From: Isochrysis galbana
Lineage: Eukaryota; Haptophyta; Isochrysidales; Isochrysidaceae
Assembly: GCA_018136815.1 (NCBI GenBank)
Contig: CM030941.1
Coordinates: 3,661,035-3,725,034, forward strand
Direction: 5' to 3'
DNA: 64,000 nt
Shown here: positions 45,843 through 56,700 of the stretch, piece by piece
How the letters are laid out: each line of letters starts with the position of its first letter
Numbering within the stretch: the first letter of the stretch is position 1
Position numbers and translations under genes: made by a program
The notes under the pieces: generated by a model
Told to the model about the DNA's origin: nothing
The model's input: the letters and a program-made list of their open reading frames with translations, nothing else
Database searches by the model: none

Positions 45843-46082
45843 GTGAGCGGGAGGCGCCCCCCTCCCCCGGTCGAGGAGCGCGGTGAGGAGGAGGCGAGAG
45901 AGAGGAGAGAGAGAAGGGGCCCAAAGAAAGGCGCGAGGGGAGAGAGAGAGGGGAGAGAGAGGGGGAGAGAGAGAGGGAGAGAGAGAGAGGGAGAGAGAGA
46001 GAGGGAGGGAGGGAGAGAGAGGGAGGGAGAGAGAGAGAGAGGGAGGGAGAGAGAGAGAGAGGGAGGGAGAGAGAGAGAGAGG

Positions 46083-46113
<31 letters not shown>

Positions 46114-46205
46114 GGAGGGAGGGAGAGAGAGAGAGAGGGAGAGAGAGGGAGAGAGAGGGAGAGAGAGAGGGGAGAGGGGGGGCAGCGTCGTCTCTCGGGT
46201 AGTCT
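45843..46205 (+). repeat. GA-rich homopurine tract upstream of the DnaJ gene
   Basis: Mostly GAGAGG/GGGA repeats (CT-rich in the sense of the DnaJ gene). It includes GAAGGGGCCCAAAGAAAGGC and ends GGGGGGCAGCGTCGTCTC; both blocks recur at 49553-49680 on the other side of the hAT transposon. Confidence 0.8.
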
Positions 46206-46564
46206 CGGGGCTTTTTCCTCTCCCTCTCTCTCTCCGGGCCTCTTCCCCCCCCCCCCCCCCCCTCCAACCTCACCCTCCTTCCCCTCTCTAGTTTGTACTC
46301 GCCCCCACTATTCGGCTCTCTCCCCAACCCCCCCCCCCACCCCGCGCGTGCTCTCTCTCCCTCTCCTTCTCCTTTGTTCTCCTATTCTCTCTCCTTTTCC
46401 CCTTCTCCAGCAGGCTCTGTAAAACTTTACTCCTAGTTCTCTCCTCCTCCTCCTCTCCAGCAGGGTCTCTGCCACGCCCTCAGTCCTCTCCGATTTTGTT
46501 TTCTACTAAGATATTTTGGGCGACAACTGCTCCTCCCGGTACCGCCACCTCGATTCCTGAGGGT

Positions 46565-46668
46565 CCTAGCTGGGAAACACAGCCGGGGCTTCTCCAAACA
46601 CAGGAAACACAGTCTGTGTTTGGGTTTCGTAGAAACACAGCCAAACACAGTCCCAAACACAGCGGGAC
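46565..46668 (+). repeat. Left subterminal word array of the hAT element
   Basis: Seven copies of AAACACAG in the orientation order +++-+++, the fourth inverted, around a central GGGTTTCGTAG spacer. The same order and spacers occur at 14605-14709 (inverted, AAAAACAG) and 60209-60312 (AAATACAG). In hAT elements, subterminal words are bound by the transposase's BED zinc finger; that this is the bound site here is inference. Confidence 0.8.
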
Positions 46669-46894
46669 AGCGGGGGGTCTCTACCTCTATAACTCACAAC
46701 TATCTCTTCTAAGTATAACGTATAGTGCTTTGTATATTGTAGTAGTATAATATATAATATATGCCCCGCGCCCCGCGCCCCGCGCGCGGCTCCGCTGCTC
46801 CGCTCCCCGCTCCCCCCGCGCGCGGCCCCGCGCTACTCTCCCTTGTGACCGTGCGCGACCCCCCCCCCTCTCTCTCTCCTCCCTCATCCCCGCC

Positions 46895-49303
46895 ATGTTC
46901 AACCCCAACGTCGACCGTGCCCTGAGCGCGCGCGCGTGCAACGACGGGGCAGGCGAGGCAGACCGTGCCGACACCCCGCGGCAGGAGAGGGCACCCACGG
47001 CCGCTGCGCCCCTGCAGTGGGCCGTGCTCCTCAATGGAGCGCGAGGCGCCCAACAGCCGGCCCATCTGCAAGACGACGACGAGGCATGTGAAGAGGCCCT
47101 GCCCGCCGCGCGTGGCAGGCCGGGAAGCATGACCCCCTTTGGCGTGCTCCCCGCCCGCGCCACCGGCCTGAGTCAGCCTGTCCTTCAGGGAGTGCGCAAG
47201 CGCTCCGTTGGCGCGAGGCGCACCGAAGCAGTTTGGGCGTGCGTCATCATCCTCGGCGAGGAAGACCCCAACCACCCGCTGTGGCGGTGCATTGGTTGTG
47301 GTGTGCAGCGGCGCGGCAGTGCTACGAGGGTTGTTGACCACGTGCTTGGTCGCAACAACTCTGCACAATGCCCTTGCGATGACTCATCTTTCCTAACCCT
47401 CGTTGAGAAGGTGCGCACAAGTGAGAGCGAGAAAGATGCGAAGAAGCGGCAGAAGGCGGCAGCGAGGGAAGTAGATGTGGCGGCAGCGGCGCCGCTCGTA
47501 GCCGGGCAGTCTGCGTGTGAGCGTGCGCTTTCAGCTCAGGCTGGTCGTGGACAAGGCACGCTGCAATTTAATTTGGCATCGAAGCAAGTGTGTGATGCGG
47601 CGATAGCAGAAATGTTTTATGCTTGTAATGTTCCCGCAGCTGTGGCAGACCATCCCAAGTTTAAAGAGATGGTAATAAAGCTGAAGACAGCACCTCCGTC
47701 CTACAAGGGGCCAAATCGGAAAGGGCTACTCGGGCCCTTGCTCAATGGCACAGTGGAGAGGTTGCATCGCGAGATGGAACCGTTGCGGCAACAGCTGCTA
47801 CAGAACGGTTGCTCAATAATCTCGGATGGGTGGGACAACGTGAAGAAAGATCACCTCATCAACTTTCTCTTCGGCAATCCTGGGTGCATGCTATTCGATG
47901 GCACGATCAAAGTGACGAGCGGCGATTCAGAAAATGCTGGGTTTGTGTCTGAGTTGCTTCGCCAATGTATGGAGCGGAATGGTCGTTTTGGCTTTGTACA
48001 GGTCGTTACTGACACTTGTAGCACGATGAAAGCGGCTTGGAAAATTCTGGAGCGACACTACAAATGGCTGACGGCGACGTGTTGTGGGACGCATGTGTTG
48101 AGTCTCGAGCTAAAGGACTTCGCAAAAGTTGATCAAGTGGCAGCCGTCATTGCAAAGGTCGGGCTCGTTCTCTCTCTATTCTGGGGTCGCACAAGGTGGC
48201 CAAGAACGAAGTTGAGGGAGATAATTGCAGCAAATCACGGGAGAGATTTCGGTTTATACCGAGCAAAGCAAACTCGATTTGCCGGGAAGTATCGAGAGAT
48301 GTCTCGAATGTTGCGTGTGAAGACAGAGTTGCAGCAAGTTGTCGTGACGGTGGAATTTTTGGCGCATAAATTTTCGTCCCGTGGACGGTCGGTCACTGCA
48401 GACGATGAGGAGATCCTTGATGCTGATATAGGGAGGAAGGTAAAAGCGATTGTGCTTGATGAGGAGGGTTTTTGGAAACCTCTCACTCTGGTTCTCTTTG
48501 TGACCATGCCTGTGGTCAAGCCTCTGCGTATGCTCGATGGCAACACATGCTGCATGGGCAAAGTGTATGATCGCATGTTTATGATTGGGCAACGCATTGA
48601 ATCGCTGGAGTTGAAGGTGCCATGGTTTAAAGAATTGGCAGAGATTCACTCTGACCAATGGGAGTATTTACATTCGCCGATGCACGCGGCCGCCTACGCT
48701 TTGGATCCACAATTTAGGGACGCGGCTGGTGATTTGGATGAGGCAACCACAGATGGCTTGCACGCCATTTTCGATCGTTTATGTCTACGTGATGCAATCC
48801 TCTCCTCTTCCAACCAAGACGAGGCTTGGCGCCATTACACCTATTCAACGGCCGAGGTTGTGAAAAGAGTTGCGCAAGTAGAGAGGGAATTTGCCATCTT
48901 CAAGAATGGCGTAGGCGCCTTCTCTCGGCCGTCTGCACTCGAAAATGCTAAGGTGATGGCGCCTTCTCAATGGTGGAGCGTCTACGGCAAGCATGTCCCC
49001 TTGCTTGCGGCTTTGGCACAGCAAGTTTTGTCACAACCGGCGGCTGCGTCTGCTGCGGAACGAAATTGGTCGGTGTATGGACAGATTCACTCGCAAGCTC
49101 GGTCGAGTATGAGCCATCACGTCGCAGATAAGCTTGTCTACTGCCACGAGTCGATGGACGTGCAGATGCGTGTGCAAAGTGCTGGATGGACTCCTGATGT
49201 TGCGAAGTGGGACAGCGACGACGATGATGACGACGAAGATGATTGGATTGGTGACGAGGGTGCTAGTCCAAGTGAGGAAACCGTGCGCAAGTTATTTGTC
49301 TAA
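46895..49303 (+). CDS. hAT-superfamily transposase
   Basis: 802 residues, single exon, uninterrupted. A BED-type zinc finger lies at about 113-165 (WRCIGCGVQRRGSATRVVDH with downstream H and C ligands). It is followed by a DUF659-like RNase-H region (NGCSIISDGWDNVKKDHLIN, FVQVVTDTCSTMKAAWKILE) that supplies the first two acidic residues, and an insertion domain. A C-terminal hAT dimerisation region (about 690-765, LSQPAAASAAERNWSVYGQI) carries the expected catalytic Glu in AERNWS. The tail is acidic (DSDDDDDDEDDW). Transposase excises and reinserts the element by a hairpin-forming cut-and-paste reaction in the nucleus. The ATG at 46895 sits just after a CT-rich stretch. Intact frame, matching termini and near-perfect target duplication suggest a recent, possibly active copy. 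Confidence 0.9.
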   Translation: MFNPNVDRALSARACNDGAGEADRADTPRQERAPTAAAPLQWAVLLNGARGAQQPAHLQDDDEACEEALPAARGRPGSMTPFGVLPARATGLSQPVLQGVRKRSVGARRTEAVWACVIILGEEDPNHPLWRCIGCGVQRRGSATRVVDHVLGRNNSAQCPCDDSSFLTLVEKVRTSESEKDAKKRQKAAAREVDVAAAAPLVAGQSACERALSAQAGRGQGTLQFNLASKQVCDAAIAEMFYACNVPAAVADHPKFKEMVIKLKTAPPSYKGPNRKGLLGPLLNGTVERLHREMEPLRQQLLQNGCSIISDGWDNVKKDHLINFLFGNPGCMLFDGTIKVTSGDSENAGFVSELLRQCMERNGRFGFVQVVTDTCSTMKAAWKILERHYKWLTATCCGTHVLSLELKDFAKVDQVAAVIAKVGLVLSLFWGRTRWPRTKLREIIAANHGRDFGLYRAKQTRFAGKYREMSRMLRVKTELQQVVVTVEFLAHKFSSRGRSVTADDEEILDADIGRKVKAIVLDEEGFWKPLTLVLFVTMPVVKPLRMLDGNTCCMGKVYDRMFMIGQRIESLELKVPWFKELAEIHSDQWEYLHSPMHAAAYALDPQFRDAAGDLDEATTDGLHAIFDRLCLRDAILSSSNQDEAWRHYTYSTAEVVKRVAQVEREFAIFKNGVGAFSRPSALENAKVMAPSQWWSVYGKHVPLLAALAQQVLSQPAAASAAERNWSVYGQIHSQARSSMSHHVADKLVYCHESMDVQMRVQSAGWTPDVAKWDSDDDDDDEDDWIGDEGASPSEETVRKLFV

Positions 49304-49382
49304 TAGCAAAAGTGCTCGTTGGGTGCGCACGGCAGCGCGCCACGCGCAGGGCGCGTGCGCTCGCGCACGCGCTAGCTGCTAT

Positions 49383-49480
49383 AAACACGGTGGCCAAACA
49401 GGAGGGGGTTTGAAACACGGCAAAACACGGCTGTGTTTGGCTTTTGTAGAAACACGGTAAACACGTGTTTCCCAGCTAGG
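49383..49480 (+). repeat. Right subterminal word array of the hAT element
   Basis: AAACACGG-type words (about seven counting one CTGTGTTT and one CGTGTTT) around a GCTTTTGTAG spacer, ending in the terminal repeat. The left end of the derivative at 13097-13175 is the inverse of this with AAAAACGG. Confidence 0.75.
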
Positions 49481-51515
49481 CTAAGGGTGCACTGAAGCCT
49501 AGCAAGGCATACTTTACTTGGGCGCAGGCGTCCTGTCGTGGGAGAGGAGAAGGAGAAGGGGCCCAAAGAAAGGCGCGAGGAGGGGGGGTGAGGAGAGAGA
49601 GGAGAGAGGGGGGAGAGAGAGATTGGGGAGAGAGTGGGGAGGGGGGGGGGGCAGCGTCAGCGTCGTCTCGCGTGGTCCGTGGTGTGCGCCATGGAACTCA
49701 TATTGTAGATTGTAGAGGGGGGGAAAGCGCCCGCATGAGTCGAGCCGTGATCCCTCCCCTTCTCCTTCTCTCTTCTCTCCTTGTATGCTTGTTTGTGTGA
49801 GTCTCACACGCAATCCCCCGTGTGTGTGTCGAATCAAGCTCGCGCTTGATTGTGGGGCAAGTCTCAGCGGGGCTAGGGCATGGAGTGAAGAGAAGTCTTG
49901 AGAGAGGGGGGGGAAGGGTGCGCTACATCGCGACGACGGCCCACAAGACACCACCCCACATCACTCACTCACCAACAAGAAAACTTCGAAAACTAACGCA
50001 ACATCGCACAAATAAATCAATGAAACAGCAGTAAGGACAAACGAACAAATGCGGCGTGCAATGCGGCGGAGCTTCGAGGCAACTCATTGGCAAAAACAAA
50101 ACTCACTCAATTTTCTCACACACTACACATTGATAGAAGCACCGCATCCGCCTAGAGTATATAAAATACTCTGGATGCGACAGTGTGCGTTTGATTTGCA
50201 CGTGATACGGTGATACGGTTAGTGTGCCCTGTGCCCTTGTGGTGTGTAAACCCCTTTGGCATCATTTATAACGCGCGATGAAGTAACAACAGGATACGCG
50301 GCGGGGCCGCATTGCGGTCTCATCCTCGAGCCACAGGGGGCCGCAATGCGGCCTCCCCGTGTCGTGATACGTTTTTCACTTTTTCACCCGCAAGCCACAG
50401 GCCCAGAGGTCAGATCCAGAGGTGTGCCACGGTGCACGGTGCCATGCATGGCATCCTATCGCGTCTTGCGTCTTGTCGCCTTGGCACGATCACCATCGCG
50501 GCGATTGCTGACCAAGGCCAAAGACAAAATGGGAGCAACGAGCAATATCGTATCAGCGCCAACACCAGCAGCCAGAAGCAGCAGCCCACGGCCACGGCGC
50601 GCGCCTAATTAATTAACTGCATAATTGCATAACCCCACCTTCACACTTCTCACCGCAGCATGGTGACGCAGGACGCAGGATAAAACACGCCCAGCCATTC
50701 ATTCATCCCTTCAGCTCTTCAGTTTTAGTTTAGAGTTCAGAGGGCAGGCAGTGGCGCAGTGGCGTGTCGGTGGTTGTTGGTGTGTTCTAGGAGTAGGTCC
50801 AGGTCCCTCGTGAACTCATTTTAACGATGGGCATTGATCGAGCGCAGGACCAGGACCCTGGCAGCACGGCCCACATTGACACCAACTCCTTGCTGCCGGC
50901 TCGAAGCGCCAATTTTTGCGCTTCGTTAGGTTTCACGCTTAGAAGCAGCGTGTACAGGATGAGGTGCGTGCAACACGCAACACCGTGTAAGAGTAAGAGA
51001 TTATATGTCGTTTTATGCGAGATGTGAGATGCCGTGGGCCGTGGCCGTGGGCGAAAAGTGGCGCAACGTATTTTCTTCTCGGGCCCCCAAGAGAGCCACC
51101 GTGCCCCCCCCCCCGGGGGGGGAGAGACTGACATCGCTCAGCGCCGAAAGTCCGTTTCCTCCCGGCACATCTCTTACCTAAACGGCGTATTTTTGTTAGA
51201 AAGAGAAAGTGAAGTTCCACTATTGTAATATTGGATCTGCATTTCCCCCCCCAGTTTTTCACTTTATTCATTTCTAGATCACCGAAGCTATGGGCTGTTC
51301 GGCCATCCAAGGGTGTGGGGGAATGTCCCTCAGAGTCCCCTGAGAGCTTGGGGGCTACGGATGAGCGGGTAACGAGCAGTTATCAAAAGAAAGTGTGGAA
51401 GCTCCAATTTTGGCGCTTCGGCAGCAAGGAGTTAATGATCGTTTAACTTTGTACCCAATAGGCTGCAGACCTCCCCCACCCTCCCCCCCCCCCCCCAACT
51501 TGCCCGGGTGCGGCG
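49481..51515. other. Gene-free stretch; second copy of the homopurine cassette
   Basis: 49553-49685 repeats the cassette at 45910-46205 in the same orientation, with a shorter purine core. The remainder has no recognised gene. AT-rich DNA near 50140-50210; C/T- and C-rich DNA near 51470-51500 is the leader of the next gene. Confidence 0.5.
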
Positions 51516-52540
51516 ATGCTGTCGGCCGCGCCGGCTGCGATCCTCGCCCCGCCGCTGCGCCTGCTGCTGCTACTGCTGCTTCAGTTGGCAGCCTGTGGCG
51601 CGGTCAGCTTCGCGCTCCAACCAGGCGAGGAGCGATGCATCAGCGAGGTGCTCATGCCCAAGGCCTTGCTCACCGGCGAGTGGCATGTGGCCGTGACTGC
51701 GGCGCCAGGGGCTCCAGCAGACGCCACCACGCCCAGCAAGGACTCGCCGCCGCCGTCGCCGCCGCCGCCTCCAGTAACTCCTATCATCGCGCTGAACACC
51801 ACAATGCGCGTCCTCTCGGCCAACGGCGCCACACTCTTCGAGTCGGCGGGCAGTGCGGGCCACTTCTCCGTCACGGCTGTCGAGAACGGAGAGCACCGCA
51901 TGTGCATCCGCGCCGACGGTGGTGCGGTGCGGGCGTCGCTCAATGCCAAGACAGCGGTGGAAGTGGCGGACCATTCGCTTGCTGCACGACCCGAAGATGT
52001 CGCAGCGGTGAGTGAGCGAGCCGCGCGTCTGGCGCTCAGCTAGTACGAAACCATCTGCGTCTCACTGCTGCCATATGGCACAATGACCCATGTGGCCATG
52101 TCGCAGGTGGAAGCAGAGCTGGAGCGCATGGAGGAGCTGGCCAAGCACGTGCATCTAGAAATGGCCACTATGAGGCGGAGAGCGGAAGAGGCTGAGGCTC
52201 TTGACGCCTCGATCCGAGGGAGGTGCGGGCATTAGCGGGCATGAAGTAAATTTGTGCAAACGTACCCGGAGTGCCTTTTGCCAGCTACTCTAGATATGGG
52301 TTACCCGAAATTGACGGTGCCGCGCATTGCGCCAGCGATGTGGGTCAAGGCGTACCAGAACGCGAGCGAGCCCCTTGTTTCGATGGCCGATTGCTGACGT
52401 GAGTCTGTCTGCCTTAACCATCAAACCCACTCACCAGGCTCGTGTGGGTAGAGATTGCGATGATGTGCACCTTGCTCTTGATGGGGCTGTGGCAGATAAA
52501 CTACCTAAAGAATTTCTTCCAGGCCAAGAAACTCATCTAG
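51516..52540 (+). CDS. p24/TMED (emp24/GOLD) cargo receptor, three exons
   Basis: Model: 51516-52007, 52107-52222, 52438-52540, 236 residues, GT-AG, phases 0 and 2. A signal peptide (PLRLLLLLLLQLAACGAVSF) leads into a GOLD domain with the two conserved cysteines (GEERCISEVLMPK and GEHRMCIRADGG) and a Pro/Ser-rich insert at about 70-90. A coiled coil follows (VEAELERMEELAKHVHLEMA). The last exon gives one membrane span (LVWVEIAMMCTLLLMGLWQI) and the cytosolic tail NYLKNFFQAKKLI. It carries both the FF signal for COPII and the dilysine-type signal for COPI, the hallmark of p24 proteins cycling between ER and Golgi. Joining exon 2 directly to exon 3 reproduces the family spacing. Subfamily (alpha, beta, gamma, delta) not assigned. 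Confidence 0.87.
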
Positions 52541-52820
52541 GTTCCACTGCGTCAAGCAGGCGCGTCACCGCTCTAGGTGATGTGCAATGGTCCTACCTGA
52601 AGAGGAGACGACGTTAGAAAATCTGCTTAAAATGCTTGGCATGCACATCTCGACGTGCATTTGAAGAATTCCTTCCCAGCGAAGACACTCATCTAGGTCC
52701 CCGCTGCATCGAGCGGGCGCGCAGCTTCTCTAGTTGATGCTCAATGATCCTATCTGAAAGGGAGGTGCCCTTTGGACACCCGCTTCAGATACTTGGCGTG
52801 CATGTCTCGGCAAGCAGTAG
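52510..52820 (+). repeat. Tandem duplication (period 156 bp) of the TMED tail codons and 3' flank
   Basis: The segment from GAATTTCTTCC (52510) is followed 156 bp later by a diverged copy from GAATTCCTTCC (52666). Shared words include CTCATCTAGGT, GCTTGGCATGCACATCTCG and its CTTGGCGTGCATGTCTCGG counterpart. The second copy still reads ...AKTLI-stop in place of ...AKKLI-stop but has no upstream exon, so it is a remnant. Confidence 0.72.
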
Positions 52821-53268
52821 TCACGGCGCAATCGGATCACATGGAGAAAAGGTGGTGGATGAGCTTTGGGAACTGGGACGGCAACGTGCGCCCGTGAATG
52901 GTGTAGTGTTTTGCACGGCTGACACTAAACGCATTTGGTATGCACGAGGAGCGAACTGTCCGTCTGCCAATTTTGTAGGAACTTGGGAACTAGGTGTACT
53001 GTAAGTGTAAACAGCCATGATGCACGGTGTACGTTGGGCTTTCTAGCAGTTGTCGCGTCGGAGTCAACAAATGTGGGCTGAAGGCTTGGCAGAATGAGCA
53101 CCGTCTGTGTGCAATCCTTGGAAAGAGAAGCTCTAATGACACATTATTAGCGGCGTGATATAAATTATCTTTAAAAGTCCCAAGGCCGGCTATCGCTGCT
53201 ATAAATTTAAAAAATATTTGCAGATTCTGGGCTAATCACCTACTACTTTCTAAGGTATACTCTATCTC
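52821..53268. other. Gene-free stretch
   Basis: No gene or repeat recognised beyond the TMED tail duplication to its left. Confidence 0.35.
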
Positions 53269-53762
53269 AACTAAGTTTATACTTAGTTCGCCCATGGGGG
53301 GGGCACGAGTCCCCCCTCCTTCTCCACTCCTCCTCTCAACACCGGAAGGCCTGCCCGGATCCGGATCACGCAACCCGAACCGGGCCCGTGGTAGCGCACC
53401 CCGCACCCCGGCCGCACCCCCGAAACCGACGAAAAAGGAATGAGGGGGGGGAATCGAGGAGGCGGAGTGAGGGGAGAAAAGGGCGTTGTCGGATGGGAAG
53501 TAGTGTCTACTAGTCCAGCGATAGGTGATAGCCCTGAATCTTCAGATCTTTTTTTCTCCACTCCTCCCCTGTCCCTTGCCATGGGGGAGGAACCTCCCAT
53601 GCTCTTGGCATGCCTTATTTATGGCTTGCCAGGAACAGACTGCAGACTGCCCTGCTGACCCACTCTCTCCCTAGCAGTCTCGCTTGTCTCGCTCGCCCTG
53701 GCCTGTCGCTTGTCGTGACCAGCCCATCGCTCCAACCCCTCTTCCTCTTCCCTCCCTAGTGC
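53269..53762 (+). mobile_element. Truncated retroelement 5' module carrying a 218-bp insert
   Basis: AACTAAGTTTATACTTAGTT (53269-53288) and the module up to CTCCACTCCTCC, then about 53336-53553 of unrelated DNA. CTCCACTCCTCCCCTG resumes, and the module runs to CAGCCCATCGCTCCAACCCC (53743-53762). The repeated CTCCACTCCTCC at both edges of the insert may be its target duplication. Confidence 0.66.
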
Positions 53763-56700
53763 CCCCCCGCCCCCCGGACGGAATCTCGACCGTGCGCACG
53801 AACAAGGCTTCCCAAGGTAGGAAGCCGAAGATCAAGTCTCCACGCGACCTCAGCACCCCCGCCTTTACGACCAACAACAAAGGGAACCTGGTCATAAGTG
53901 CGAACCTGAAGCTGATAGCACAAGCGCTCGACATGGTGGATGGTGGAGCGGCTTGCCTAAACATACACATCCTCGCTGCGGACCGCTCCTCACCCGATGA
54001 ACACCCACGGACACACCGGACCTCAGGTCCTCACCTAGCTTATAGCTTACCTCCTTCCGTGTTTCTCGCGTTTTTAGGCCAAGTCGAGCGTTCAGGTGTT
54101 CAGGTATCGCCGGTGCAAGGAACCGCCCCCTTGTGTGACCCTGATTCCCCCTCAGGTGTTGGCCGTTGGATTATATCGTGGCGCTATTTTACTTCGGTCT
54201 TCATTAACTCACTTAAGGGCTTTCGAAAGATTCCTTCCTTATTCTTGTGCGTAACTGTCGCCCCCGTCGGATCGTCCGTCGCCCCGTCGCTCTCTTGTCG
54301 GCATTCTCTTCCTTGTTCGGTCTGTCAGTAGGTTCCTGTGCGTTCCGTGATAAGGATACGTAAGTGTGGAGAGTGTTGACGTGAGTGAGTGTGGTGTCAT
54401 CTCGTCGGTCCATCGGCCTCTAACCGTCCGTCGTCTGTCGTTCTTCGTTCGTCGCTCTCGTTCTCGTTCTCGTTCCCGTTCTCGTCCCTCGTTCTCAACA
54501 CTACCTCAATACCAAACCTCTCCACTCCCTCACTCAGCCCCAGCCTATCAATCCCGAACCGCCCAATCATGTCCGCTCCGTCGTCGCGCTCGCCCTCGCC
54601 CAAGCCCGTCCTCCCGCCTTCCGCTCTGCTGAGGAGGTGGTCCAGCCCGTCACTCCATCACTCCCGGCCACCTTCGCCGCGCCTCCCGCCGATCGTTTCC
54701 CTTCCGAATCATTGCATATCGAGCTAGTGGTCATGCTCGATCCGTCAGAGTTCCGCGTCCAGGCCCCTCTTGATGAGTTTAATGTTGAGCTTCTTACTTC
54801 TTACTTAGGGGAGTATAGCCAGTCGTAATACTAGCGGCGGAAACAGGAGGAATATGGAACGACGGGGGGGAGCGGAAGGGGGGATGAAGGTGTCGTTCCG
54901 TCAATTGTGGGACATTAGTCGAATTGAGCGATCGAATGTCCACAGAGCTCTATTTTAAAATTAAATGCAGACTTTTCCCCCGCGGCGCATGGGGGAGATT
55001 GATTTAGATTCGCTGCTTTGGATTTTGGTTACCCTTCTCCTTGATGCAAGTTGCATGAAAGCCCTTGGTCCCGTTGGTTTTTGGTCTTCTCCTCCCTTGG
55101 TTGCTACTCGGGGTTGCTCGATAGAAACGTCTAGAAGGTCCACGCTCAACAGCAAGATTTCTTCGATTGCAAGGATACCTCGCTGCGATCTGTATCCAAT
55201 GTGATCGCCGCGGTTGCGCGACATAACGTTCCTCTTCGACTTTCCGCCTTGGTGGGAAAATCCAAAGCGAAGACACGCTCCGACCGTCGCTGCGGAATCT
55301 CTCTCTCTCTCTCTCGCTCTCTCTCTCCGTCTCTCGCGACGTGTTTGAGATACCGGCGATGTGGGGTCTCGGTTATTTCGTGTTTTGCTTGGTTTGGGTG
55401 AATGATTCTAGTGCGTTCGTGAGTCGGTGCACCCTGTTGTTTTCTGCATCGTTGGATCCGACGTCCTGTCGTCAGTCGTCATCCGTCGCTCTCGTTCTCG
55501 TCGCTCTCGCTCTCGTACTACTCGTACCCTACAGTCTCGCCTCGCCTCGCCAGCCCGCCTGCCATCACAGCCCTCCTCTCACTCACCCTCGCCTCTCGCC
55601 TCTCGCTCGATGTCGCTCTCGCCGCCGTCCTCGCCCTCGCTCAAGCCCGCCTGCCCGCCTTCCTCTGCGCTGACGGGCCTCAGCCCGTCAGCGTCTCCGA
55701 AGTCGTCCCCTCCGCCATGCCTGCCGCCGGTCTGCCCCCTTCCTCATTGCCCTCAGGCCCTCTGGGCCATTCCAATTCGTCAACTGCTGGGTGCTGGGGC
55801 GGGTCTTCGGCCGATATGAACCTTTTCGGAGGACCCCGGCGGGCGGGAGGAGTTAACAGGCTCTCCCGAGCGTGGGAACGCACTCCCCCTACCCCCTACC
55901 CGCAACACATTATCTAGATCTAGCAGGATGAATGCGACATGAATGCCAAGTGCCATAGCAGGTGGGTGGGTGGTTACATTCCCCAATCGAATGACTGAAG
56001 GGGTGTTCGTGCCTTGAGTGGACGTGATGGCAGCATGAAGCCTTTATAGCATAAACTTAGTTGATAGTTGAACTTAGTTGAGCAACTACGCTCAATGGCG
56101 CCCATAGCTGCGAGGAAAATAACGGGATTTCCCCCCACCAGCTTGTATTCACCATGACGACGATCGCCGTGGCACACATGCACAACGTCAATGAAGTCAT
56201 CACCAGGCACAAGCACCCAAACGAAGACACATGGAAATAACCCTCGCCATACCCACCTCACCACATGCTTCGCTCACTCATGTTCAGCCGCTCTCGGGTC
56301 AAACCTCTGCGTATGCACATCGCAGCAGTCCCCGCAGGCTTCCTCGCATGTCCAGCTAGCCTGAATGCCGCCCTCAGGGATGTGGCTACAATCAGACAAT
56401 GCCTTCCGGAGGGAATGGGCAAAGCAAGAAAAAACGAATAGCCACAGTCTTGCATCGAGACATGCTCAGCCCAGAAGTATGGAGTCTTGTAACTGGACTA
56501 CTTTACGGTGCATTCTGCGCAAGCTTGCAAGACGATGAACAAAGAATCAAAGTTTGCAAGACGATGAACACGGAATTGCAGCGTAAGTCAATTCATGGGA
56601 TCGTACATCATGCAGAGAGCCGAGAAATCGGCGCAACGCGACGGAGTACTCTAGATCCCAAGATTCAAATGAAAGCTGGGCTCCATGGTGCCGAACACGC

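Larger units (their letters stand above)
46565..49480 (+). mobile_element. Apparently autonomous hAT transposon, 2916 bp
   Basis: Perfect 16-bp terminal inverted repeats (CCTAGCTGGGAAACAC left, inverse at 49465-49480). Flanking octamers CTGAGGGT (46557-46564) and CTAAGGGT (49481-49488) match at 7 of 8 positions, as expected for a hAT 8-bp target duplication with one later change. Subterminal arrays hold seven AAACACAG words at the left and about seven AAACACGG-type words at the right. The interior has one uninterrupted transposase gene behind a C/T-rich leader. Confidence 0.88.

Noticed and set aside
52327-52420. Extra TMED exon between the coiled coil and membrane span
   Set aside because: A phase-compatible segment exists, but direct joining gives the exact family spacing and the extra residues do not resemble p24 proteins.
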